From Pseudomonadota bacterium (lineage in GTDB: Bacteria; Pseudomonadota; Alphaproteobacteria; Sphingomonadales; Sphingomonadaceae): a DNA stretch of 57,985 nucleotides. The notes under the pieces were generated by a model. The model saw only the letters and a program-made list of their open reading frames with translations, searched no databases and was not told the DNA's origin. The DNA is taken from assembly GCA_023416515.1 (NCBI GenBank), contig JAEZHP010000100.1, positions 1 to 57,985 of the forward strand, in the 5' to 3' direction. The position numbers were made by a program, and so were the translations under genes. Below are positions 1 to 8,171 of this stretch, piece after piece (the first letter of the stretch is position 1; every line of letters starts with the position of its first letter).

Positions 1-31
1 CCTCCCCATCGCCTTCGGCGACAGGGAGGAT
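1..31. other. Hairpin at window edge, tail of an upstream gene
   Basis: The first bases form a nested hairpin: CCTCCC pairs with GGGAGG, and inside it TCGCC pairs with GGCGA around a TTC loop. One frame stays open through this stretch and stops in a TGA that overlaps the ATG at 40 (ATGA), so this is probably the 3' end of an upstream gene in the same operon. Too little is present to name that gene. Confidence 0.25.
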
Positions 32-39
32 AGGGGGCT

Positions 40-804
40 ATGAAAGTCCGGATCCTCGGCTGCGGGACCTCCACCGGCGTTCCGCGCATCGGCAACGACT
101 GGGGAAGTGTCGACCCGAACGAGCCCAGGAACCGCCGGAGCCGGGTCTCGATCCTCGTCACCGCTGGCGACACCAACATCCTCGTCGACACCACGCCCGA
201 CATGCGCGCGCAGCTGCTCGAGGCGGATGTCGGCGACGTCGACGCGGTGATCTGGACTCACGAGCACGCCGACCACTGCCACGGAATCGACGATCTGAGG
301 CAGATCTTCCACAATCGTGGATCGCCTGTCGCAGGCTATGCCGCCGAACGGACGCTGCGCAGTCTCACCAAGCGCTTCGACTATGTGTTCGAAGGCAAGT
401 GGGGCTATCCCGCAAGCGCCGAGCCCAACCTTCTTGCCGGCTCAATCGAAATCGGCCCGATCGCGATCCGGAGCGTCGAGCAGCCGCACGGCAACATCAC
501 AAGCACCGGCCTGCGCTTCGAAATGGATGGGAGGAGCGTCGGCTATTCAACCGATTTCAATGCGTTGACCGGCGACATGGCAAGCATGTTCGAAGGTCTA
601 GACCTGTGGATCGTCGATGCGCTTAGGGCCAGGCCGCACCCCACGCACAGCCATCTCGAACGGACGCTCTCCTATATCGAGCGCCTCAAACCGGCGCGCG
701 CCGTTCTCACCCATATGGACAACAGCATGGACTACCGGTCTTTGCTGAGCGAACTTCCTCCCCATGTAGAACCCGGGTTCGACGGCATGGAGATCCACTT
801 GTGA
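40..804 (+). CDS. Metallo-beta-lactamase fold hydrolase, PhnP-like
   Basis: A 254-residue metal-dependent hydrolase of the metallo-beta-lactamase superfamily. The N-terminus carries the GCGTSTGVPRIG strand-loop common to PhnP/RNase Z-like members. The HxHxDH metal site is THEHADH (His74, His76, Asp78, His79), followed by EQPHGN and a C-terminal THMD that supply further metal ligands. Known relatives are cyclic phosphodiesterases acting on small phosphate esters; the true substrate cannot be read from the sequence. It precedes the aspartic-protease gene by 10 bp and probably shares its transcript. The ATG overlaps the stop of a likely upstream reading frame, which supports this start. Confidence 0.85.
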   Translation: MKVRILGCGTSTGVPRIGNDWGSVDPNEPRNRRSRVSILVTAGDTNILVDTTPDMRAQLLEADVGDVDAVIWTHEHADHCHGIDDLRQIFHNRGSPVAGYAAERTLRSLTKRFDYVFEGKWGYPASAEPNLLAGSIEIGPIAIRSVEQPHGNITSTGLRFEMDGRSVGYSTDFNALTGDMASMFEGLDLWIVDALRARPHPTHSHLERTLSYIERLKPARAVLTHMDNSMDYRSLLSELPPHVEPGFDGMEIHL

Positions 805-814
805 GCGGGGAAGG

Positions 815-1417
815 ATGAGCGAGAGCGGGGATCAGGCGATCCACGTCTTGTACCTGATCGGCGCCTTGGTGCTGGTCGGAAGCGCGCTCGCGGTGCGCCG
901 CATCCCGATCAGCACCGCTCTCAAGATGTTCGCCGCCTGGGTGCTGATCTTCGCCGCCGGCTTCGTCATCTTCACGTTCCGCGGCGAGTTCGCGGCGCTC
1001 GGCGACCGGCTGCTGCTCGCGGCGCGCGGGGGCGAGGTGGAGCAGGTCGCGCCCGGCGAGACTAGAATTCGACTGGCCGGTGACGGCCATTTCTGGGTGA
1101 ATGCCGAGGTCAACGGCAAGCGCGTCCGCTTCCTCGTCGACAGCGGCGCGACCACCACGAGCATCTCGAACGAGACTGCGCGGCGCGTCGGGATCGAGCT
1201 CCGCGGAGGCTTCCCGGCGATCGTTCAGACCGCCAACGGCACCGTCACGGTCGATCGCGGCCGCGCCGACACGATCAGCATCGGCGACATCGAGCGGCGC
1301 AACGTCGCAGTCCACGTCTCGGAAGCGTTCGGCGACCTCAACGTGCTGGGAATGAACTTCTTGTCCTCGCTGAGCAGTTGGGGCGTGGAAGGGCGAACCC
1401 TGGTGCTGCGCTCCTGA
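815..1417 (+). CDS. Membrane-anchored retropepsin-like aspartic protease (TIGR02281 type)
   Basis: A 200-residue clan AA aspartic protease. Two hydrophobic segments (about residues 9-26 and 37-54) anchor it in the inner membrane, followed by a soluble domain. The active-site motif is FLVDSGATTTS with catalytic Asp109, the DSG/DTG signature of retropepsin folds that work as dimers. The C-terminal VLGMNFLSSL is the conserved strand-turn of this family. Length matches the usual 180-200 residues. Its substrate is unknown. It lies just downstream of the metallo-beta-lactamase gene in the same direction. Confidence 0.85.
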   Translation: MSESGDQAIHVLYLIGALVLVGSALAVRRIPISTALKMFAAWVLIFAAGFVIFTFRGEFAALGDRLLLAARGGEVEQVAPGETRIRLAGDGHFWVNAEVNGKRVRFLVDSGATTTSISNETARRVGIELRGGFPAIVQTANGTVTVDRGRADTISIGDIERRNVAVHVSEAFGDLNVLGMNFLSSLSSWGVEGRTLVLRS

Positions 1418-1434
1418 ACCGGTCTCCATTTTAC

Positions 1435-1448
1435 ATAATGTATATTAT
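1435..1448. promoter_or_regulatory. AT-only inverted repeat upstream of mazG
   Basis: ATAAT-GTAT-ATTAT is an inverted repeat with 5-bp arms, wholly AT-rich apart from one G, in a strongly GC-rich region. TATTAT inside it could serve as a -10 element for mazG, whose start is 22-28 bp downstream. No good -35 lies at the right distance, so it could instead be an operator. This is inference from position and composition. Confidence 0.35.
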
Positions 1449-1469
1449 CGCACTTACGGGCGGAGCAGA

Positions 1470-2246
1470 TTGCACGTGACCGACACGACCAGCGCTACCC
1501 CCCTCGACGAGCTCGTCGCAATCATGGCCCGGCTTCGCGACCCCGAGACCGGGTGCGAATGGGACGTTGCCCAGAACTTCGAGACGATCGCGCCCTACAC
1601 CATCGAGGAAGCCTATGAGGTCGCCGACGCGATCCAGCGCGACGACATGGAGGCGCTCAAGGACGAGCTCGGCGATCTTCAGCTCCAGGTCGTCTATCAC
1701 GCGCGGATGGCCGAGGAACGCGGTGCCTTCGCCATTCATGACGTCATCCGCGCCATCTGCGACAAGATGGTCCGCCGCCACCCGCACATCTTCGGCGGCG
1801 AGACCGAGCGCCCCGACTGGGAATCCCTGAAGGCCGCCGAGCGCGACGAAGCCGACCACAAGAGCGTCCTCGACGGAGTCGCCCTGGCTCTGCCGGCACT
1901 TCGCCGCGCCGAGAAGATCCAGAACCGAGCCGCTCGCCAGGGCTTCGATTGGGCCGACGCCAGCGGGCCGCGCGAAAAGATCGACGAGGAGCTCGCCGAG
2001 ATCGAGTCCGCCGAGACCGAAGCCGAGCGCCAGGCTGAGCTCGGCGACCTTCTCTTCTCGGTCGTGAACCTGGCGCGCCATCACGGCATCGACGCCGAGG
2101 CCGCCCTCGTCGGCGCTACTCGGCGTTTCGAGGCTCGCTATCGCCTCATCGAGGAGATGGCCGAGCGGCCTCTCCAGGATCTCAGCCTCGAGGAATATGA
2201 AACTCTGTGGCGGCGGGCGAAAAAGCAGCTGGGCGTAGCACAGTAG
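1470..2246 (+). CDS. mazG: Nucleoside triphosphate pyrophosphohydrolase MazG
   Basis: About 258 residues with two MazG all-alpha domains. It hydrolyses (d)NTPs to monophosphates and pyrophosphate, cleaning aberrant nucleotides and affecting the stringent response. The first domain opens with the hallmark DPETGCEWD and carries TIEEAYEVADAI and DELGDLQLQVVYH, the EExxE...ExxD magnesium site. A second copy, DEELAEIE and ELGDLLFSVVNLARH, follows. The start is either TTG at 1470 or GTG at 1476; a GGAG at 1462-1465 suits the GTG better. In alphaproteobacteria mazG typically sits beside hflX-hfq, as here, though convergent to hflX. Confidence 0.93.
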   Translation: MHVTDTTSATPLDELVAIMARLRDPETGCEWDVAQNFETIAPYTIEEAYEVADAIQRDDMEALKDELGDLQLQVVYHARMAEERGAFAIHDVIRAICDKMVRRHPHIFGGETERPDWESLKAAERDEADHKSVLDGVALALPALRRAEKIQNRAARQGFDWADASGPREKIDEELAEIESAETEAERQAELGDLLFSVVNLARHHGIDAEAALVGATRRFEARYRLIEEMAERPLQDLSLEEYETLWRRAKKQLGVAQ

Positions 2247-2296
2247 CGGCGCCTGGGGACGTGCTGACTAATCCCAGTCCCGTGCGACTTGCACAC

Positions 2297-2327
2297 TTGC
2301 TTTTGGCCTAATGTTCTGCTAATGTTC
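2297..2327 (+). promoter_or_regulatory. Candidate SOS promoter with alphaproteobacterial LexA box
   Basis: GTTCTGCTAATGTTC at 2313-2327 fits the alphaproteobacterial LexA operator GTTC-N7-GTTC exactly. It overlaps a well-formed promoter on the plus strand: TTGCTT (2297-2302), a 17-nt spacer and TAATGT (2320-2325). Transcription would begin near 2332 and run into the 3' end of hflX on the opposite strand. The only plus-strand reading frames there are tiny: ATG at 2362 (39 codons) or ATG at 2416 after GGGAG, both ending at 2481. A 5-bp inverted repeat (ACCAG/CTGGT) lies at 2330-2344, at the predicted RNA start. Confidence 0.55.
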
Positions 2328-2434
2328 TCACCAGGCGCGCTGGTTCTTTGACATCGCTGGAATGCGGCTCGAGCGGAGTTTTGCACCAGCAAGTTCACGA
2401 TTCTCGCGGGAGACAATGAACTTCATGAACTTCG

Positions 2435-3787
2435 TCAGCGTCGCGCCTGGAAGCGCTCCCATTCCGCCGGCGCGATCTTGACGACCAGTCGGGTCTCGAG
2501 GCCTTCGCTTTCCTGGTGAAGAACCTCGCCATGCTGATGGAGCCAGGCGAGCGCCTCGCCGTCGCCGGCGCCAAGAGTCACTTCCTGGAGGCGCGAGTCC
2601 TTCTTGAGGTGAGCGGCGGCGCAGGCGAGGAGGTCGTCCACCCCTTCCCCGCTCAGCGCCGACAGCACGACGACGTCCTCGCGCCGCTCGGCTTCGGCGA
2701 GGATGGCGGAGCGTTCGGACAGCACGTCGGTGGGAACATCGGGACCATTGTCACCGTCGAGAAGGTCGATCTTGTTCCACGCCTCGATCAGCGGCGCGGC
2801 GCTCTCGGCGCCCTCCCCGCCCTCCCCGACATGGAGAACTCCGAGCTCCTTCAGCACTTGCTCGACGTCCTCGCGCTGGGCGTCGCTGTCGGGATGGGAG
2901 ATGTCGCGGACATGGACGATGATGTCGGCCGCGAGCACCTCCTCCAAGGTCGCCCGGAACGCCGCGACCAGCTGAGTCGGAAGGTCGGAAATGAAGCCCA
3001 CCGTGTCGGACAGGATCGCCTTGGGCAGACCCGGAAGCGCGATCTCACGCATCGTCGGGTCGAGCGTCGCGAACAGCAGATTCTCCGCAAACACCTCGGC
3101 TCGCGTGAGGCGGTTGAAAAGCGTCGACTTGCCGGCATTGGTGTAGCCGACCAGCGCGATGACCGGCCACGGCGCCTTCTGGCGGCGCGATCGGTGGAGG
3201 GAGCGGGTACGGGTGACCTGCTCGAGCTCGCGCCTGAGTTTGGCCATTCGGTCGCGGATCAGTCGACGGTCCGCCTCGATCTGGGTCTCGCCTGGGCCGC
3301 CGAGGAAGCCGAAGCCGCCCCTCTGCCGCTCGAGGTGGGTCCACGACCGCACGAGCCGGCCCGCCTGGTAGTCGAGATGGGCGAGCTCGACCTGGAGCCG
3401 CCCTTCGGCGGTCGCCGCGCGCTCCCCGAAAATCTCAAGGATGAGGCCGGTCCGGTCGATGACCTTGCCCTTGACCGCGTCCTCCAGATTCTTCTGCTGG
3501 ATCGGCGACACGGTGCCGTCGACGATCAGGAGCTCGGCCTCGGCCTCGCGCATCGCCTCGGCGATCGCGTCGACCTGGCCCTGCCCGAACAGCGTCTTGG
3601 GCCGCGGCGCCCTGATCTTGAACGCGCGCTTCTCCTTGACGTCGATGCCGATCGCCTCCGCGAGGCCGGCGGCCTCCTCCAGGCGCGCTTCGGTGTCGCG
3701 GCGGCTGGCGCTGCCGAGGTCCGGAAGTGCGATGAGTGCAGGTGCTCCGCGGGCGACGTCTGCTTCTTCGCGGTTGAAAACGCTCAG
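2435..3787 (-). CDS. hflX: Ribosome-splitting GTPase HflX, probable CTG start
   Basis: HflX binds the 50S subunit and rescues stalled ribosomes by splitting them. The N-terminal HflX domain includes PRPKTLFGQG and the glycine-rich GGFGFLGGPGETQIE; the Obg-like G domain has GYTNAGKS at residues 214-221 and DTVGFISDLP. The first in-frame ATG (3553) would delete 78 residues of conserved N-terminal domain. No ATG, GTG or TTG occurs in frame between it and the end of hfq. CTG at 3787 overlaps the hfq TGA (CTGA) and has AGGAG 8 nt upstream, giving a normal 450-residue protein. hfq and hflX would then be translationally coupled. ATC/ATT or an unseen start remain alternatives. Confidence 0.93.
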   Translation of the reverse strand: MSVFNREEADVARGAPALIALPDLGSASRRDTEARLEEAAGLAEAIGIDVKEKRAFKIRAPRPKTLFGQGQVDAIAEAMREAEAELLIVDGTVSPIQQKNLEDAVKGKVIDRTGLILEIFGERAATAEGRLQVELAHLDYQAGRLVRSWTHLERQRGGFGFLGGPGETQIEADRRLIRDRMAKLRRELEQVTRTRSLHRSRRQKAPWPVIALVGYTNAGKSTLFNRLTRAEVFAENLLFATLDPTMREIALPGLPKAILSDTVGFISDLPTQLVAAFRATLEEVLAADIIVHVRDISHPDSDAQREDVEQVLKELGVLHVGEGGEGAESAAPLIEAWNKIDLLDGDNGPDVPTDVLSERSAILAEAERREDVVVLSALSGEGVDDLLACAAAHLKKDSRLQEVTLGAGDGEALAWLHQHGEVLHQESEGLETRLVVKIAPAEWERFQARR

Positions 3788-4290
3788 GCGCCCTTCTCCT
3801 CGGGCATGTCCTCGGCCGGCTCGTGAAGGCTGACCGGATGTTCGGGCTGCACCGTCGAGATGGCGTGCTTGTAGACCAGCTGCGACATCCCGTCGCGCTG
3901 CAGAAGCATGCAGAACAGGTCGAAAGCGGCGATCTCGCCTTGGAGCATGACGCCGTTAACGAGGAACATCGTCACCGGCTCCCCCGATCGGCGAACCGCG
4001 GCGAGAAAAACCTCCTGGAGAAGAGTCGGCTTCTTCTTCGCCGTCTGCTCGTCGAACCCCTTCTGGATCTCGGTGAGGTCGATCGGCTGGGCCGGCATCA
4101 CCGTCGAGATGGCGTGCTTGTAGATGAGCTGGGCCTGGCCGTCGCGGCGCAGCAGCACCGAGAAATTGTCGAACCAGGTGATGATGCCCTGGAGCTTGAC
4201 GCCCTTGACCAGGAACATCGTCACCGGGGTCTTCGACCGCCTGAGGCTGTTCAGGAACATGTCCTGCAGATTGTTGACCTTGTCGGCCAT
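3784..4290 (-). CDS. hfq: Tandem-domain RNA chaperone Hfq
   Basis: Hfq pairs small RNAs with mRNAs. Normal Hfq has one Sm domain (about 80-100 residues); this protein has 168 residues and two complete ones. Copy 1 (residues 8-68) has NLQDMFLN, the rim RRSK, LQGIITWFDNF and Sm2 motif YKHAIST. Copy 2 (91-151) has LLQEVFLA, rim RRSG, LQGEIAAFDLF and again YKHAIST. A basic linker (AKKKP) joins them and an acidic tail follows. A hexamer-like ring could therefore form from three chains. A duplicated Hfq has been noted in some sphingomonads as far as I recall. It is first in an operon with hflX. Confidence 0.95.
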   Translation of the reverse strand: MADKVNNLQDMFLNSLRRSKTPVTMFLVKGVKLQGIITWFDNFSVLLRRDGQAQLIYKHAISTVMPAQPIDLTEIQKGFDEQTAKKKPTLLQEVFLAAVRRSGEPVTMFLVNGVMLQGEIAAFDLFCMLLQRDGMSQLVYKHAISTVQPEHPVSLHEPAEDMPEEKGA

Positions 4291-4354
4291 CCCGCTCTCC
4301 CCGATCGGCTGTTTACGAGCTTCTGTTGTTCACCCGAGTGGCGAATTTCCCCTC

Positions 4355-4383
4355 GCTATAGGCGATCCGCGGTAAAATTGCAG
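4355..4383 (-). promoter_or_regulatory. Candidate hfq promoter
   Basis: On the minus strand CTGCAA (4383-4378), a 17-nt spacer and TATAGC (4360-4355) form a moderate sigma-70-type promoter in the 100-bp gap between ntrX and hfq. It predicts a 5' untranslated region near 58 nt. The -35 match is weak (three of six). Confidence 0.35.
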
Positions 4384-4390
4384 CCCGGAG

Positions 4391-5779
4391 CTACTCTTCA
4401 GTCTCGTTGCGTGTGTCGCCGAGACCCAAGGCCTTGAGCTTTCTGTGCAAAGCCGAGCGCTCCATCCCGATGAACGTCGCGGTGCGCGAGATGTTTCCGG
4501 AGAAGCGGCGGATCTGGACGCGCAGATATTCGCGCTCGAACGTCTCGCGCGCTTCCCTGAGCGGGGTGCCCATGATCGCCTTGACCGCCTCGCTCGGCGT
4601 CAGCTGCGCCTGATCGCTGAGGATCTCGGGCGGAAGCATGTCGATCTCGATGCAGCCGATCCGCTCGCCGGGCGCCAGGATCACCGTCCGCTCGATGACG
4701 TTCCTCAGCTGCCGGACGTTGCCGGGCCAGTCGAACGCCTGAAGAGCGGCGAGCGCGTCGCCGGAAATTGTGGGCGTACCGACCCGCCGCTCGGCCGCGA
4801 AGCGCGCGGCGAAGCGGGTGACCAGTTCCGGAATGTCCTCGCGCCGTTCCGAAAGCGCAGGCACGTGCACCGGCACCACGTTCAGGCGATAGTAGAGGTC
4901 CTCGCGGAATCGCCCCGCGGCGATCTCGTCCTGCAGGTTTCGGGCGGTCGACGAGACCACCCGCATGTCGACCTTGACCACGCGCTGGCCACCGACCCGC
5001 GAGAAGCTCTGGTCGGTGAGCACCCGAAGAATCTTGGCCTGGGTCGAGGCCGGCATGTCCGCGACCTCGTCGACATAGAGCGTTCCGCCATGCGCCTGCT
5101 CGAGCAGACCGGGGCGGACGAGCTCGCCGCCCTCCTCCACTCCGAACAGCTCTTCCTCGACCCGCTCCGGCGCCATCTGCGCCGCCCCCACGACGATGAA
5201 CGGGCCGCGGGTGCGCGGGCTCCAATTGTGGAGGAGGCGCGCGGCCACCTCCTTGCCGACGCCGGCGGGCCCGGTGATCAGGACCCGGCTGCCGGTCGCA
5301 GCGACTCGCTTCAGGGTCGCACGCACTTGGTTCAGCGCGCTCGACGAGCCGGTCAGCTCCATTTCCTGGCCGACCTGCTGGCGCAGGCTCTCATTCTCGC
5401 GCCGGAGCCGTTCGGTCTCGGTCGCGCGATGGACGAGGTGGACCAGGTGGCCGGCCTCGAACGGTTTCTCGATGAAGTCGACCGCGCCCTGGCGGATCGC
5501 GGCGACCGCGGTGTCGAGGTTGCCGTGGCCGGAGATCATGAGCACGGGAAGCGTCGGGTCGCGCCGCTTGATCTCCTCGAGCAGTTGAAGACCGTCGAGC
5601 TTGGAGCCCTGCAGCCAGACATCGAGCAGGGCCAGCGACGGCCGACGGTCGGCGAGCGCCTGGAGCGCGCTCTGGCTGTTGGCGGCCGTTCGGGTCGTAT
5701 AGCCCTCGTCCTCCAGCACGCCCGCAACGAGCTCACGAATGTCCTGCTCGTCGTCGACGATGAGAATATCAAGCGACAT
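4391..5779 (-). CDS. ntrX: Nitrogen/envelope response regulator NtrX
   Basis: Response regulator partner of NtrY: receiver domain (phosphoacceptor Asp53 in LALLDVW), AAA+ domain (Walker A GPAGVGKE, Walker B GGTLYVDEVADMP) and a Fis-type helix-turn-helix at the C-terminus (GNISRTATFIGMERSALHRK). The sigma-54-contact GAFTGA loop is missing: the equivalent position reads FGVEEGGELVRPG, as is usual for alphaproteobacterial NtrX, so direct sigma-54 activation is unlikely. ATG at 5779 has GGTGG upstream; a TTG at 5788 overlapping the ntrY stop is an alternative start. Translation is probably coupled to ntrY. Confidence 0.93.
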   Translation of the reverse strand: MSLDILIVDDEQDIRELVAGVLEDEGYTTRTAANSQSALQALADRRPSLALLDVWLQGSKLDGLQLLEEIKRRDPTLPVLMISGHGNLDTAVAAIRQGAVDFIEKPFEAGHLVHLVHRATETERLRRENESLRQQVGQEMELTGSSSALNQVRATLKRVAATGSRVLITGPAGVGKEVAARLLHNWSPRTRGPFIVVGAAQMAPERVEEELFGVEEGGELVRPGLLEQAHGGTLYVDEVADMPASTQAKILRVLTDQSFSRVGGQRVVKVDMRVVSSTARNLQDEIAAGRFREDLYYRLNVVPVHVPALSERREDIPELVTRFAARFAAERRVGTPTISGDALAALQAFDWPGNVRQLRNVIERTVILAPGERIGCIEIDMLPPEILSDQAQLTPSEAVKAIMGTPLREARETFEREYLRVQIRRFSGNISRTATFIGMERSALHRKLKALGLGDTRNETEE

Positions 5780-5784
5780 TGAGT

Positions 5785-8091
5785 TCAACCACCAATCGAA
5801 TGTTCTTCCATGTTTCGCGAGCCGCCGCCGACGCGTGCGAGCGTCTCGACATCGAAGACGAGGCGGACCAGCGTGCCGCCAGCGGGCGCATCGATGAACT
5901 CGATCTGCCCGAAATGCTCTTCCACGATCTTCTTGACGATGGCGAGGCCGAGGCCGGTGCCCTTGGCGCGTGTCGTCATATAGGGCTCGGTGATACGGCC
6001 GCGGTCCGCCGGAAGGCCGACCCCGCTGTCTTCGACCTCGATGACTAGGCGGCTGTCCTCGTCGACGATCCGCATCGCGATTCGCTCGCCCTCGACCTCA
6101 CCATCCTCGTGCTTCTGCTCGATCGCCTCGACGCCGTTCTTGACGATGTTGGTCAGAGCCTGGCCGAGATGACGGCGGTCGCACACCATCAGGGGCGACG
6201 GCTCCGGCGCATCGAGGCTGAAGGCGATACCGGGATGAGCGACCTCGTGTAGGAACAGGGCCTGACGGGCGATGTCCGTCACCGCCTCAGGCTTGAACAC
6301 CGGCTTGGGCATCCGGGCGAAGGACGAGAATTCGTCGACCATTCGGCGAAGGTCGCCGACCTGGCGGACAATGGTGCCGGTCAGCCGCTCGAAGGTTGCG
6401 GCGTCGGACGTCACTTCCGCACCGTAGCGCCGCTGCAGCCGCTCCGCCGCGAGCTGGATCGGAGTCAGCGGATTCTTGATCTCGTGGGCGATTCGCCGAG
6501 CCACGTCCGACCACGCCGCGCGGCGCTGGTCGATCAGCTGCTCGGTGATGTCGTCGAAGGTGAGCACGTGCCCCCCTTCCACCGCCACCGTCTTCACGGC
6601 CAGTGTCCGCGGCTCCCCGCGGCTCGCGAACTGGACGATATTCTCGGCCTCGGAATCGGACAGCAGCTGGTCCAGCTCCGGAGCAACGTCCGCGAGCTTC
6701 TGCCCGACCGGGCTGAGCCCGCTGGTCCGAAGCAAGGCCTCCGCCGTGGTGTTGGCCAGGCGAATGATCCGGTCCTGATCGATTGAGAGGACGCCCGCGG
6801 TAACGCCCGCGAGCACCGCCTCCATGAACGCGCGGCGACTGTCCAACTGCTGGTTGGCGGTCACCAGTGCTCCGGTCTGCTCCTCGAGCTGCTCCGTCAT
6901 CGCGTTGAACGCTTCGCCAAGCGTGCTCAGCTCGTCGCCGGCGCCAGTCCGCGGAACCCGCGCCGCAAGGTCGCCCTCGCTGATCCGGCGAGCGGCGCCG
7001 ACGAGCGCTCCCACCGGCCGCACCAGCCGATCGGCGAGCCTCAGCGCGACCCAGATCGCGATCGCCACGATCAGGATGGATACCGCGAGGATCGCGGCGT
7101 TGAAGCGGAACTGGAGCGCCCTCGCCTCGGTGCTCAGCGCCTCATAGTCGCGCTGGAGAGTGTCGCCGCGGCGAAGCTGATCGAGCATGATCGATTCGAA
7201 CTGAATGCTCGCCTGGTCCTGCGCGTTTTGCGGCTGGAGGCTGGCGTTCTCGCCGTACACGCGCGCCGCGTAGAGGTAGAAATTCTGGTTGCCGGGAAAG
7301 CGAACCAGGACGCCGATCCTGTTCGACTCCTGGATCGTGACCGCCTGGAGAGGGTCCGTGAGCCGCGAGAAGAGCCGCTTGTCGATCGTCTTCTCAAGAT
7401 CCCGCTGGTAGGGATTGACGATGACGAAGGTCTGGATGCCCGTGTCCGGAGCGAACCGTAAAAGGATGCCCTCGGACAGGTTGCGCTCCAACAACTGGCT
7501 GCTGAAGAAGGTGACGAACTCAGGATCGTCATATTCCGCGACCTGAAGTGCCGCGACCAGATCGGTGGCCATCGTGACCGCCTGGGTTTCCACCCGAGTC
7601 ACCTCGCCCCGATAGGCCTGCTGAGTCAGTTCCACCGCATTCTCGACGCTTCCGCGCCAGCGGTCGGAGAACCAGAATTGCTGGCTGCTCTGGAAAAGAA
7701 CCGAGGCGAAAACGACGACGAGTAGGGTCGGGATGGCCGCGATGATCGAGAACAGAACGACCAGTCGGACGTGAAGCCGCCCCTCACCCAGGCCCAGTCT
7801 GGCCGCTCGGCGCTTCGCGATGCGGCGGGCGATGAGCACCATGAGCGCCATCGCGGGGACGAGATTGGCGACCAGCAACGCTGCCACGACGCGCGGATCC
7901 AGCCAGGTGTCGGGCGCTTGCCGGCCAGCGATGACGAAGTAGCTGACAGTAGCGGTGGTGATCAGGAGAACCAGCGCGCCGATCTCGAGCGCCGGAACGA
8001 GCCACGCAGGGCGCCGGCGGGCTAGGCTTGCCCGCTCCCGCCCCTGAGCTCCCCCTTGCTCATGCTCGATCATGCCCTGCGCTACGTCCAC
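5785..8091 (-). CDS. ntrY: Sensor histidine kinase NtrY
   Basis: A 768-residue membrane sensor kinase. Three transmembrane helices lie near residues 30-52, 66-91 and 107-132, then a periplasmic sensor region and a fourth helix near 318-340. HAMP and PAS segments follow. The HisKA motif RRIAHEIKNPLTP puts the phosphorylated residue at His536, and the ATPase domain shows GVGLPADRG and GTGLGLAIVKKI. It phosphorylates NtrX. The start is GTG at 8091; ATG at 8073 is an alternative. Alphaproteobacteria usually have ntrBC between dusB and ntrY; here only 80 bp separate them. Confidence 0.93.
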   Translation of the reverse strand: MDVAQGMIEHEQGGAQGRERASLARRRPAWLVPALEIGALVLLITTATVSYFVIAGRQAPDTWLDPRVVAALLVANLVPAMALMVLIARRIAKRRAARLGLGEGRLHVRLVVLFSIIAAIPTLLVVVFASVLFQSSQQFWFSDRWRGSVENAVELTQQAYRGEVTRVETQAVTMATDLVAALQVAEYDDPEFVTFFSSQLLERNLSEGILLRFAPDTGIQTFVIVNPYQRDLEKTIDKRLFSRLTDPLQAVTIQESNRIGVLVRFPGNQNFYLYAARVYGENASLQPQNAQDQASIQFESIMLDQLRRGDTLQRDYEALSTEARALQFRFNAAILAVSILIVAIAIWVALRLADRLVRPVGALVGAARRISEGDLAARVPRTGAGDELSTLGEAFNAMTEQLEEQTGALVTANQQLDSRRAFMEAVLAGVTAGVLSIDQDRIIRLANTTAEALLRTSGLSPVGQKLADVAPELDQLLSDSEAENIVQFASRGEPRTLAVKTVAVEGGHVLTFDDITEQLIDQRRAAWSDVARRIAHEIKNPLTPIQLAAERLQRRYGAEVTSDAATFERLTGTIVRQVGDLRRMVDEFSSFARMPKPVFKPEAVTDIARQALFLHEVAHPGIAFSLDAPEPSPLMVCDRRHLGQALTNIVKNGVEAIEQKHEDGEVEGERIAMRIVDEDSRLVIEVEDSGVGLPADRGRITEPYMTTRAKGTGLGLAIVKKIVEEHFGQIEFIDAPAGGTLVRLVFDVETLARVGGGSRNMEEHSIGG

Positions 8092-8171
8092 GCCGTGGCT
8101 CTAGCACAGCGCTGTGGCGCAAAGAACACACATTGCGCCTTCTTCGTCGCAGGATGTGCAGGATTGAACCG

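Noticed and set aside
2516..3826. 436-codon plus-strand frame opposite hflX, downstream of the SOS promoter
   Set aside because: Tempting as the SOS target, but it mirrors hflX codons, shows no protein motifs and has no ribosome binding site.
6200..7500. Possible CRISPR-like or tandem repeats in the NtrY region and elsewhere
   Set aside because: No regularly spaced repeats found by eye anywhere in the window; apparent repetition reflects codon bias.
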